This document shows positions 11,660 through 21,035 of a DNA stretch of 64,000 nt, one piece after another. Within the stretch, counting starts at the first letter, position 1. Each line of letters begins with the position of its first letter. Both the position numbers and the translations under genes were made by a program. The notes below the pieces were generated by a model that worked only from the letters and a program-made list of their open reading frames with translations, had not been told where the DNA came from and made no database searches. This DNA comes from Delphinus delphis (Eukaryota > Chordata > Mammalia > Artiodactyla > Delphinidae): positions 93,381,488 to 93,445,487 of the forward strand of contig NC_082692.2 in the NCBI RefSeq assembly GCF_949987515.2. The letters run 5' to 3'.

Positions 11660-12240
11660 TTATTCATTCATCTGTTCAACCAACACATTTACTGGGTGCC
11701 TGCTTTTCTGGGGACAGAATGGTGAGTTGGGCACTCAGGCTACAGTGGTAGGAGAGTCCTACCTACCACTCGTTCTCATGGAGATTTTGATCTAGTGGAG
11801 GGAAGCAGGAAGTCATCAACTAATTACAGTAATAAATCTATAATTATAACTCAGTGCCAGTGCAAAAAAGAAGAAGACCACAGTTAATGAAAAGGTAAAA
11901 TAAACTAGCCTGACTTAGACTGTAGCCTTGGGCTCAGGGTCACAGAAGTTTCTTTGAGAAAAAAAAGTTTGAGCTAAGAATGTAGGATGAGTAGGAGGTG
12001 AGAGGTAAAAGGATGTGGGGAGGTGGGGAGGAAGGATTTAAGCCCCACGTATGGAGAGGACATGGAATGATTGAGGCGTCAAAACAAAGGCAGTAGCTTG
12101 AGCTCCGAAAGCAAGGGATAGAGTAGCCGTAGACATGACTTGACAGGGAACTGGGCCCCAGATGATGCAAGGCTTTAAAGGTCCTGTTAAGAATTTGGTC
12201 CATATCCTAAAAGCAATGGGAGGAAGTCTTAAAGAATTTG
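11660..12240 (-). mobile_element. L2 LINE fragment
   Basis: Reverse-strand L2: TTCATTCATCTGTTCAACCA and ACTGGGTGCCTGCTTTTCTG at the 3' end. Further inward there are GGGCCCCAGATGATGCAAGG and ctttaaaggtcctgttaaga blocks, matching the long L2 reverse pattern (catgtagggcctt..aggactttgg). Confidence 0.7.
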
Positions 12241-12311
12241 TTCTGTTCATTGGCCCTTAACACCTTCTCCCCTGCTCTGTCTTCCATGTACATGACTCAT
12301 GGCTCTACTTA

Positions 12312-12668
12312 GGATATTGTGATGGTTAACTTTATGTGTCAACTTGGTTGGGTTTCTGTGAGGGTGTTTTCGGATGAGAATAACATGTAAATAAGTGGAT
12401 TTGGAGTAAGGCATATTGCCCTCCCCAATCTGTGTGGGCCTTGTCCAGTCAGTGGAGAACCTGAATAGAGCAAAACTCTGACCTTCCCTGGGCAAAGGGG
12501 GATTCTAGCAAACAGCTTGCAGACTTGAACTGCAACATTAGGTCTTCCCTGGGTCTTCAGACTGCCCGCCCACCCTGCAGATTTTGGACTTAGCCTCCAC
12601 AATCACATGAGCCAACTCCTTAAAATAAATCTCAATGTCTCTCTTTTTCTCTATATCTCTGTCTTTAT

Positions 12669-12699
<31 letters not shown>

Positions 12700-12777
12700 G
12701 AGACATAGATGTACATATACGTGTGTGTGTGTGTATATATATATATACATCAGTGCACTGACACTGACTTACATATG

Positions 12778-12832
<55 letters not shown>

Positions 12833-12865
12833 ATCCTATGGTTCGGGTTCTCTTAAGACCTCCTT
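12312..12865 (+). mobile_element. Mammal-wide LTR-type repeat containing a large microsatellite
   Basis: Starts TGTGATGGTTAACTTTATGT and carries TGCCCTCCCCAATCTGTGTG, TTGGACTTAGCCTCCACAAT and CCAACTCCTTAAAATAAATC blocks of a very common mammalian LTR-like repeat whose exact family I cannot name. The usual ending (cctattggttctgtttctct) is recognisable as TATCCTATGGTTCGGGTTCT at 12833-12852, after the microsatellite. Confidence 0.6.
12668..12832 (+). repeat. Compound CA/TG/TA microsatellite
   Basis: (CA)n at 12671-12700, (GT)n and (AT)n at 12721-12747, then a second pure (CA)n of about 25 units at 12780-12831. It lies at the position where the host repeat normally has a short (TC)n(TA)n(CA)n tract. 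Likely highly polymorphic. Confidence 0.95.
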
Positions 12866-12956
12866 GAACATAGAGTGTACGTTTCATCATCTTTGTATGC
12901 TCCTAGTACTTTCTGAATGGTAACTGTTCAGAAAGGTGGCATTTTGCTAAGGATAG
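12866..12956. other. Unique sequence
   Basis: Short non-repetitive spacer. Confidence 0.4.
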
Positions 12957-13085
12957 TTGTACTATGGTATATGTACTATATGTACATACAGCACCATACT
13001 GTACTGTATGTACATTACTATATGTATGTACATTGCTCTACTGTACTATATGTACGTACAGTACTCTACTGTACTGTATGTAATA
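12957..13085 (+). repeat. GTAC-rich imperfect tandem array
   Basis: Eleven GTAC tetranucleotides in about 125 bp, in recurring blocks of the form CTACTGTACTGTATGTACA. GTAC is self-complementary, so the array is strongly palindromic. Confidence 0.85.
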
Positions 13086-14904
13086 GGCATTAGCATTGTG
13101 GGATTGGGTTCTCAGAGCTTGCTTTGGATAGCCTTAGAGAAAACGTTTATTGAATCAGAGGGTAGATCATTCCCCTTTACTTACCCTGGGATCTACACAC
13201 TTATGAATCTGGTAAATTCACTAGGGAGAAAAATGTTTTGTTTTCTTTTTTTGTTTGTTTTTTTTTTGTATTGTTAAAGTTGAGGAGATCTGATAAAGCA
13301 TTCTTTGACTAAAAATTCAGTGACATGGTCTTTGTTTTCAAGAGGTTTCCCTATAGCTGGAGTTATAAGGCATATTCAGGAGATTTAATAACTGTGTAGG
13401 AAGTTGCCAAAATGTTTGTTGTAGAGAAGAGTAGAAGAAATGATCTGCGTTATCTAGAATGGAGCCACTCAAGATGCATTTGACGAATGGGTCCTGGTCC
13501 ACAAACTGAGTTTGACTAGTCTGCACAGAGATAAGCACAGATATTGAGAATAAGCATGAAGAAACTTTTGCAGCTATCAAACAGAGTAATTTTATGTCTG
13601 TTGAAGTAATTTTTAAAAAGTGAACATGCACTTTATATGCCTTTTTTTAATATAATTTTTCTAGTAGTTAATTTTAACTGGGTATTACAAAAATATTGGT
13701 CTGTGATGAATTGGAGATTAAAATAATGAAACAAAGAATCACAGGTCTGGACAGTCACTATAGGTAGTTTTCGAAGCAGTGTCTAGGCTGGTTGAGAAAA
13801 GGTTTTTGGGGAAGCACAGCTGATCAGAAGAGATCGGTTGGGACACCAGGGCTGGGAACCAGAAATGGTCTTTTTAAAGGAAGAAACACCATGAACAAAG
13901 GTAATTGACCTTTTCAATGACAGTTTCTTGCCAGATGACAAAGTGCTGTGGAGGAGCTGTACTTGGAAAATTGGTCATATTTCTGTTACCCCCTCGGGAG
14001 GGCATTCCACCTGGGTCCCAATTTTTCTACGATTTGTACTGATCCATTTCTAAACAGGAGTGTCAGTCTGAAGGTTGATCCTCAAATGGTGATGTGGGTC
14101 TATCAGTTGGCAGAGAGAACTCTATTCTGTGTCTACAGTAAGCCAAAGCTAATTCACTGTTGCCAGTTATCACTTCTTTGAAAGAAAATACTCCATTGCT
14201 CTCCCTTCTCGCCCCTCCCCTCAAATACCGGATGAACTTAAACTTACTATTAGATTAAATCTCATCTATGAGATGCAGGACATTTGTCAAGTTCAAAGAA
14301 CTCCTGCCGGATTTGTATTCTTTACAATATGTCCATCATAATGAGTTATTAAAATGATTTTTCTGGAAGGTATATTGCTTAGTCTCCCAAGAGATTTATG
14401 AGGTAATGTTATAATCTCAAAAGCTAAAATTTCCATCCCAGTGAAGATGCTTATAAAACCAACACTTTATGACTTAGAACAAGCGGCAGGAATACCAAGT
14501 GGGACAAATGTTTTCATGAAAATGGCAGATAGATGTTAGTGATGTGATATTGCTTTTCCTTACGTTATTGAAGTGACCATTTATCTAAACTGAGTAGTAT
14601 TTTTTTCTGCTTCCTGGTGAGTTGTGAATGCATAACGTTTTCGACAGATGTGAATCAGGCGAATTCTATTTTGCAAAGTATGGATGATAATGCAAAACTG
14701 AAGTCTTGTTCCAGTTGGTCTATTTTGCTTGCTGTTGCTGTTGTTTATATCTTAAATATTTTATCTTTCCTTCTTTATGATTTGATGTCCTGGGCAATAT
14801 TTTTGTTTCTTTATTTCATTTAATAATATGTCTGTAACAAAGTATTATTCTCTTGGAAGGCTATTGAACTGTTAGTCATTTTAGTAAAGGGTTGGTTAGT
14901 GATC
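13086..14904. other. Unique sequence, no gene seen
   Basis: No repeat, exon or RNA gene recognised. Short open frames at 13948-14181 and 14617-14823 have no recognisable similarity. Confidence 0.45.
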
Positions 14905-15175
14905 TCTACTGTGAACATGTAAGAACAGTTCTCAAATCTGCTTGCTCATTAGAATGACCCAGGGCTGGGTAGACAGATGGATCTGTCTGTCTGCCTGTCT
15001 GTCTGTCTGCCTACCTATCTGCCTATCTAACTATCTATCTATCTATCTACACAGTAATAACTATACCTTGGCCCTACCTGATCCTATTAAATCAGATTCT
15101 TTTGTGGGATGGGACTTGAGCATAGATACTTTAAAAAAAATGCTCAAGGTGATTATATCATGCAGCTAAGATTGA
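14905..15175 (+). mobile_element. MER5A-like hAT MITE split by a tetranucleotide repeat
   Basis: ACAGTTCTCAAATCTGCTTG and CATTAGAATGACCCAGGGCT match the 5' half. After the microsatellite, CCTATTAAATCAGATTCTTT and GCTCAAGGTGATTATATCAT match the 3' half. Confidence 0.6.
14981..15050 (+). repeat. (TCTG)n/(TCTA)n microsatellite
   Basis: Runs of CTGT and CTAT with a few interruptions, inside the MER5-like element. Confidence 0.9.
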
Positions 15176-15192
15176 AAGTCCTTGCCTGAAAA

Positions 15193-15277
15193 GAGAGCTG
15201 GTTACATTGTAGATTGCTGTCCTCTACAATGCTGTCCTCCACTTGGAGAGCTGGTTACATTGTAGATTGCTGTCCTC
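15193..15277 (+). repeat. 32-bp direct duplication, period 53
   Basis: 15193-15224 and 15246-15277 are identical over 32 bases (starting GAGAGCTGGTTACATTGTAG). The 21-bp spacer itself repeats TGCTGTCCTC. Looks like local replication slippage. Confidence 0.95.
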
Positions 15278-15284
15278 CCCTGCT

Positions 15285-15425
15285 GCTTCCCTGTGCCCCC
15301 CCACTCCCCGCCCAGAGTTTCTAATTCAGTCAGGCAGGGATTGAGGTCCTAGATTTTGCCTTTCTGACAATGTCCCAGGTAACGATGATGGTAATCCTAA
15401 GACTCCACTTTGAGGACCGTGGTCT
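15285..15425 (+). mobile_element. MER5A-like hAT MITE, partial
   Basis: CCAGAGTTTCTAATTCAGTC, then a CTAGATTTTGCCTTTCTGAC and CCAGGTAACGATGATGGTAA series, ending ACTCCACTTTGAGGACCGTG. This is the MER5A 3' two thirds. Confidence 0.75.
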
Positions 15426-15764
15426 TAAAGGATCTGAACAGACTATGACCTTATTCGTAGTTCCAATTAGAAGGCTTTGGGAAGGATGAGGGCTGGAGTT
15501 GGTCTTGAAGAATAAGTAGAACTTGGATGGAGGGAGGGACAAGGCATTTCAGCTGGAAGCAAAGATGAATAGAGGCATAGAGCTGATCATCCCTGGCCCC
15601 CACCAAATTCACAGATTTATGCTTCACAATTAATAAACGTGGTGTGTTCCTTCAGAGACGGTACCGGTCAGCAATGTTTCGGTTTAAAACAGTTCTTTAT
15701 ACAATCAACACTCCTTCAACAAATTATGCTCTGCACATAGGATGTGCTCAAAATGAAAGCATTT
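15426..15764. other. Unique sequence, no gene seen
   Basis: Nothing recognised. Confidence 0.4.
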
Positions 15765-16395
15765 TAGTTATTTATTTACTCATCTGTCTATCTTATCTAT
15801 TTTTTATTCTGTGATAAGCACTGTGCCAGATGCCGGATGTATAAGAATTTAAAAGAGCCGTAGGGTCTAGTGCAGGGTGAACAAACTTTCTGCTGTAAGG
15901 GACCGGGTAGTAAATATGTTAGACTTTGTAATCCAAGAGGAAAGTCGAGGGCATTGTGTACGTACTTACAGAACTAGTCTTAGCTCCTGTGCCGTTCAAA
16001 AGCAGACTTTAGGACAGATTTGGCTACAGGCTGAAGTTCGTCAACCCTTGGTCTAGTGAGAGAGCCAAGCGTTAATTAAACACAGATATAAGTAGATGAC
16101 AAAAGTACTTTTGGTTCAAAATAAAGAACAATTGTGAGTCCTATGAGGGAAGGCAAGAGGGGCGTTTAGCGAGTTTGGCAAGGCAGGTCAGGGAAGGCAG
16201 CTTTGAAGAAGAAGTGTTATTGCCACTGAGGCCTGAAGGGTGGGTTTGGGAGTCAAGGTGGGTGAACCCTGCGGAGTGGAAGGAGCAGAGTGTCCAGTGT
16301 AAGTTGAGGAGACAAGGGGAGGCGGATGCAGTAGAGGGAAGGGGTCAAGGTAGGCGGTGGCAGGAGGTGGGGTCGGAGAGAAGGCAGGTGCTGTA
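15765..16395 (-). mobile_element. L2 LINE fragment, split by a hAT MITE
   Basis: L2 reverse-strand pieces at 15765-15872 and 16051-16395. The left piece has AAGCACTGTGCCAGATGCCG. The right piece has CAGGGAAGGCAGCTTTGAAG and the purine-rich AGACAAGGGGAGGCGGATGC section. The join is exact across the MITE's 8-bp duplication. Confidence 0.65.
15865..16058 (+). mobile_element. hAT-type MITE with intact 8-bp target duplication
   Basis: Element 15873-16050 (178 bp) starts CAGGGTGAACAAACTT and ends AAGTTCGTCAACCCTTG, forming imperfect terminal inverted repeats. The 8-bp duplication GTCTAGTG is perfect at 15865-15872 and 16051-16058, diagnostic of a hAT transposase. It is related to the copies at 17.3 and 45.4 kb. 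Confidence 0.88.
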
Positions 16396-16689
16396 GTTCT
16401 TGTTAAAACACTCCGTGTTTTCAGAGAACAGAAGTATTACCACCATTCATAACTGAGTGGACGGTGCAGGCTGCAAACTGGTGAAGCTTAGTAGAGAGAT
16501 AGTTCATGTTTTAGGAAAGATGTGAGGGAGAAATTCATTAAGTTAATAACCAGATTGCCAGGGGAACTTCCTGACGGGAAGGAAAGAAATTTCTGTTCTG
16601 CTACTTTGTGCGGCTGATACGGAGCATGTGATGGAGTTCGGGGTGGGGGGGGGGGTATAGCTGCATTTATTCCATGGGTGTAAAGCCAC
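16396..16689. other. Unique sequence with a G run
   Basis: No gene. A G-rich run, GGGGTGGGGGGGGGGG, lies at about 16640-16656. Confidence 0.4.
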
Positions 16690-16845
16690 ATGCTACAGTT
16701 TGAATGCTTCATACCCAAAGAAGAGGCGGTTATTGCTCCCATGTAGAGAAGAAAAAATTGAGGCATAGAGAAATTCAGTAGATTGCCCAAGATAATCCTC
16801 CAGTACATAGAAGAATTTAACCCTACGTGTAGTGCTTCCAGAACT
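16690..16845 (+). mobile_element. MIR SINE relic
   Basis: GAAAAAATTGAGGCATAGAG and GTAGATTGCCCAAGATAATC correspond to the MIR core (gaaactgaggcacagagaggttaagtaacttgcccaagg). Confidence 0.7.
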
Positions 16846-17298
16846 GGTATTATTTGCCGGGGGGGTGGGGGGTAATAAGGAACAAGGGATACAACTGAAT
16901 GGAAGTGTGATCTGCTTCTTGCCTGAGACGTGCTAGCCTTTTAGAAGATGTGCACCCAGGGTGGCAAGTATTTAGCAGGTGTGCTAGTAATTTTAGTTGT
17001 TTCTTCTTTCTGTAACTCTGGCAGATATAGTTAAGCATTTCTTTCTGATTTCTTATGAATCTCTGAATCCTTCTCCACACAGAGATGTAAGGTATCCCCC
17101 AAGACGATAAATGTGCATTACCCCTGGCCTGAATATTGTCCTGAAGAAGGAAAAAAGCGAGCAGTTTGTGGCTGACAGAGTTCACAAACCCAGGAAATGC
17201 CACGTGAGCAGAGTCCAGGCTTCTGCAGCACGTTCCTTCGTACCTGCTTTTCCCGCCTTCCTTCCCCTCTACCTCCTGCTAAACTTCTTCTTTACATT
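16846..17298. other. Unique sequence, no gene seen
   Basis: Contains a second G run (GGGGGGGTGGGGGG at 16859-16872). No exon or repeat recognised. Confidence 0.4.
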
Positions 17299-17523
17299 GG
17301 TGGTTGGCAAACTTTTTCTGTAATGGGCCAGATAGTAAATATGTTCAGCTTTGCAAGCCAGTGTCTGTTGCAACTCCCCACCTCTGCTGCTGTAGTGCAA
17401 AAGCAACATAGGTAATATATCAATGAAGGAAAGTGTCTGTGTGCCAATACGTCTTTATGAAAAACAACAACAAAGGGCAACAGGGCAGATTTGGCCTATG
17501 GGCTGTAGTTTGCTGACGCCTGT
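17299..17523 (+). mobile_element. hAT-type MITE (second copy of the 15.9-kb family)
   Basis: GTGGTTGGCAAACTTTTTCT at one end and GGGCTGTAGTTTGCTGACGC at the other, with ATGGGCCAGATAGTAAATAT inside. All are highly characteristic of a common MER1-group Charlie MITE. No clear target duplication. Confidence 0.8.
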
Positions 17524-17844
17524 CCTAGACCCAGAGGAAATGTTACAACCTAAGGCTATGTTGGGAGCACTTTTTTGTCGTCCCCTCATGTTCTGTTTTG
17601 GGGTCATATCTCAATAATATCGTATAGTATAATATTATCTTTGTGGATCTCTCTCTTTGCAAAGCTACATTTTTTACCCTGTTGCGGCCTCTTCCAAGGT
17701 ACATACCGACTTTTATTTACCAACTGTCCAGTGTAGGACTTGGAAGGTATCTCATGAAGATTTACTGACGTGTTGAATGAGACAGTGGAAGATTGTATTT
17801 CCTGAAAATGGCCAGAACAGTGTTTCCAGTCCCACATGCCCTTC
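17524..17844. other. Unique sequence, no gene seen
   Basis: Nothing recognised. Confidence 0.4.
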
Positions 17845-18290
17845 TCAAAACCTGTCAACCCCATCCGGGGGAGGGTCTGTTATTTCCCTCCTCCTCGAAA
17901 CTGGGTTGGACTTGGTGACTGCCTCAACTAAAATAGTGGGGTAGAAATCGTGCCTCATGATGTCTGAGACATGGCTTCCATGTGGTGCTTGCCCTTCCCC
18001 CTCTCTTTTCTCCTCCCACCTGTCCTTCTCCCCCCACCCCGCCCTCTCCCTCTCTTTCTCTCAGGACTTCTGTTCTTGGACCTCAGCCCCTATGCTGAGC
18101 GGAAACACAAATCACGCAAATGGAGGAAAGTGCATGCAGTGACCAACATGCAGAAGAACTGAGACCCCCGATTGGCAGCTCTTGTCAACATCCTGACATG
18201 CAAGCCAGGGAGCCTTCAGGGGTCCCAGGAGCCAAATCCAGCAGCTGCCTGTTTGTATAAATAATCTTTGTTGGGCCACATCCACGTGCA
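17845..18290 (+). mobile_element. MLT1-like MaLR solo LTR relic
   Basis: Layout of an MLT1 LTR: GAAACTGGGTTGGACTTGGT, a long pyrimidine tract, AGAAGAACTGAGACCCCCGA and a TGTATAAATAATCTTTGTTG tail block. No internal MaLR sequence is adjacent. Confidence 0.6.
17992..18064 (+). promoter_or_regulatory. Long polypyrimidine tract ending in CAG
   Basis: About 70 bases of almost pure C/T, ending TTTCTCTCAG. It resembles a strong 3' splice site and could also form triplex DNA. It lies inside the MLT1-like LTR. No transcript evidence is available from the sequence. Confidence 0.4.
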
Positions 18291-19959
18291 TTCATTTATG
18301 CATTGTTAACTGCTGTTCCTACTCTACGCCAGCGGGACTGAAGGAGTCCTGACAGAGACAGTATTTATGGCTCCCAGAGCTGAAAATAGTAGCTGGCTCG
18401 CTACAGAAAAATTTGCTCATCCTGCCTCCTAGCCTCAAAGTCTTCCGTTGGACGCCCTGCACATCTGGAGCAGGGTCCGTCATCCCTCCTGTGCCCTGTC
18501 TGAATTCCTAACCTGCAGAACCCATAAGTATAGTAAGTGCCTGCTCTGTAACATGGTGGGGTTGGAGAGTACTTCGTCATGTGATCAGACTACCTGGAAC
18601 ACAGATGCACACAGTTCCTGGAAAAGTGCAAGCTTATGTTCGTTAAAATACCAGAAGTTCTAAACCTCCCCTCCTTCCTCCCCGTTCCTCATACCCTAAC
18701 ACACGCACCCTTTTAGACCTTTGTAGTTTTCCGATTATATCTAAGATTAAGGAACATGACCACGTGTATCCCCCTTAGTGTTTTGAAAATCAGGTTGTCT
18801 TTTCCTTCTGGAAAGCAAGTATCCGTTACCAAGGTCCTGATTCGACTTAAGATATCGAAAGGTTTTGTTCATGTAGAAGAAGTTGAGTTTCAACAATTGT
18901 TTCCAGATCTCTCAAACCATGGCATCTCATTTCATGTTTATTCCTTGTCTCTTAATCCCCATACGACTCTCAAGTGGATGAGCAACCGTTTCCAACCCAC
19001 GTAACACTGGCAGTTGTGTTCATGCAGTTAGCGGTGTCATTAAAATACCCAGAATCATGTTCTATATTTTCTCCCTTTGCCATTCATCCAGATGAAAGGT
19101 TTTCGTGAAGAGAGTTAAAGGCCATAAAATAAAATATATTGCAGTGCTCCCTTTGAAATGTTTTAAACATTATTAAAAATAGTACAGTTCGAGGTAAAAG
19201 GTCAGCCAGTAATAGTCAATTTCTTTAACACTGATGTGATTTTTATTAAACATTCATCATTGGGGTGTCATTTCAGAAGGCTCTGGACATGATTTTTCAT
19301 TTTTTACGTATCCTTTTGCAGCTCTCAATTGCCCAGTAGCCACAAACATTCCATCTCAATTCTTCTGTGCTTTTTAATATATATGAACTTATTTTTCTGA
19401 AATCCTGTGTGCTGAAAATTTGCACAGTGGACTAATACACATAACATGCAGAAGCGCTCACATAGTTTTCTAGAGCTGTAAAGACAGAGTAAATTCTTCT
19501 TTGATTCAGATTTTAATGAAATAGGGAGGAGTTAAATCTCATTTTCTCATTTTCTTCAGTTTCTCTTAGCCAACTTAGAGGACTAGGGGCTTAAGAAAGG
19601 GTCTTAGGAAGCTTCTTTTGAACCTACCTCTCCTATTCTAGTTCATCTGGTATTTCTGTGAGATGAGGGTGAAGAGTAGGGGTGTGTGTGCATGTGTGTA
19701 TGTGTGAGAGAGAGAGAGAGGGAAAGGGGGAGAGAAGGAGAGAGGTTGGGCCTTGTACAGCACAGATGCACATTTATATTGGATTAAAAAGCTGAAATTT
19801 GAGTTGTCCATTAGCGTTTCCATGAACACCTTACAGTGCCAATCTTCTGCTTCTTTCATTACCCCTTATATCAGGCTATTGATTCGTTCTGCGGTTTTGA
19901 GGGTCGTGTAAGTTACCTACGGGGGGCACGGTGGCACTGTGGCAAGTAAGAGCTCTGCT
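18291..19959. other. Unique sequence, no gene seen
   Basis: About 1.7 kb without a recognised repeat or exon, apart from a (TG)n(GA)n tract at 19680-19722. Confidence 0.45.
19680..19722 (+). repeat. (TG)n(GA)n microsatellite
   Basis: GTGTGTGTGCATGTGTGTAT followed by GAGAGAGAGAGAGAG. Confidence 0.85.
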
Positions 19960-20190
19960 TTCACACTTGTTGAGGTTCCAACACAAAGTCTGCAACTTTT
20001 TAGTTCTTACTGTTTGGCAAGTTCTTTTAACTTTCTAAGCCACCGTTTTCCTCAATATTGAGAACATGGGGACAGCAATGCTTGTAGGGTCGTCGTGAGG
20101 ATGAAATGAGATACAGTGATCTTAGCATCATGCTTGCTTGACATTTAGTGAGCCGTGAGCAATGGCTGTTACTAATGTTTCTGCCTCTAC
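19960..20190 (-). mobile_element. MIR SINE relic
   Basis: Reverse-strand MIR: CCACCGTTTTCCTCAATATT and GGGTCGTCGTGAGGATGAAA match the cctcagtttcctc and ttgtgaggattaaatgag blocks. Confidence 0.75.
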
Positions 20191-20689
20191 TAAGGTATTA
20201 GCTATGGGTGGAAAGGACTCGATTGTTTCAAAGAATCCATCAGAAAAGTCTGCCTGTTTTGCAGTGCGTTGTCTGTCACTTGACACCGTTTTGGTGTGTC
20301 ATTTCCTTAGAATACAATTTCTGGAAGAGGCATTAATCGAAGTATGAATATTACCTGCGTAGCATCACATGCTGATGTTAGGGTGCATGGAGTTGAAGAT
20401 CAGATTAGGACACGTCAAGATACTGAGGTCCTGTGACATCGGATGGGTACGTTTTTCTAGAGGAGGAAGTGTTGGCGTGCAAAACAGGGCAGGTTTTGCA
20501 AACCCCATACAAACGTGTATGGTAGTGTGCTGAAAACAGGGAGGAAAAAGATGCTTCCCCAAAGTTCAACTGCTTAGAAGTCTCTGCTGAAGCAGGGTGC
20601 CTCGGGCAATGTTGGTGTTCCACTTAGATCCCACTGGATTCCTTTTTGACACTTCTGTGCAGTGCTTTCCTGCATGGTTTTGATTCTAA
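20191..20689. other. Unique sequence, no gene seen
   Basis: Nothing recognised; short open frames on both strands overlap. Confidence 0.4.
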
Positions 20690-21035
20690 CGACCAGTACC
20701 CACAGCTTATGTTCGGAAGGCTCCCCTCGGGTTGCTTGAGCCGCTCTGCTCTCACAAATGCCCAGGAGGGGCCTGGGCTCTTCGCCAACGACTCACGGGT
20801 GCTCCCTGCTGAGCACAGCTCCGAGGCGCAGCTTAGGCTCCAGAGTCCCCTGTGGGATTAGGTTGAACTTGGCCTGTCACAGGTTTTGGGTTGAGATCTC
20901 ACTTTTGCTTGACTACTCCTGCTGTTTGCTTGTCATGCTGCCAGTTTCCCCTGGAAACTCTTTCTTAATAAATGACTTGCACCCAAATGTTTATTAAGGG
21001 TTGGCTTCTGGGGAACCTGATCAAAGACCATGTGA
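20690..21035 (+). mobile_element. Possible LTR-type relic
   Basis: The end block GAAACTCTTTCTTAATAAAT and GGTTGGCTTCTGGGGAACCT resembles the polyadenylation end of a mammalian ERVL/MaLR-type LTR. The 5' half is not recognisable, so the call rests on one block. Confidence 0.35.

Noticed and set aside
12635..12856. Frame rich in His-Thr
   Set aside because: Translation of the (CA)n microsatellite.
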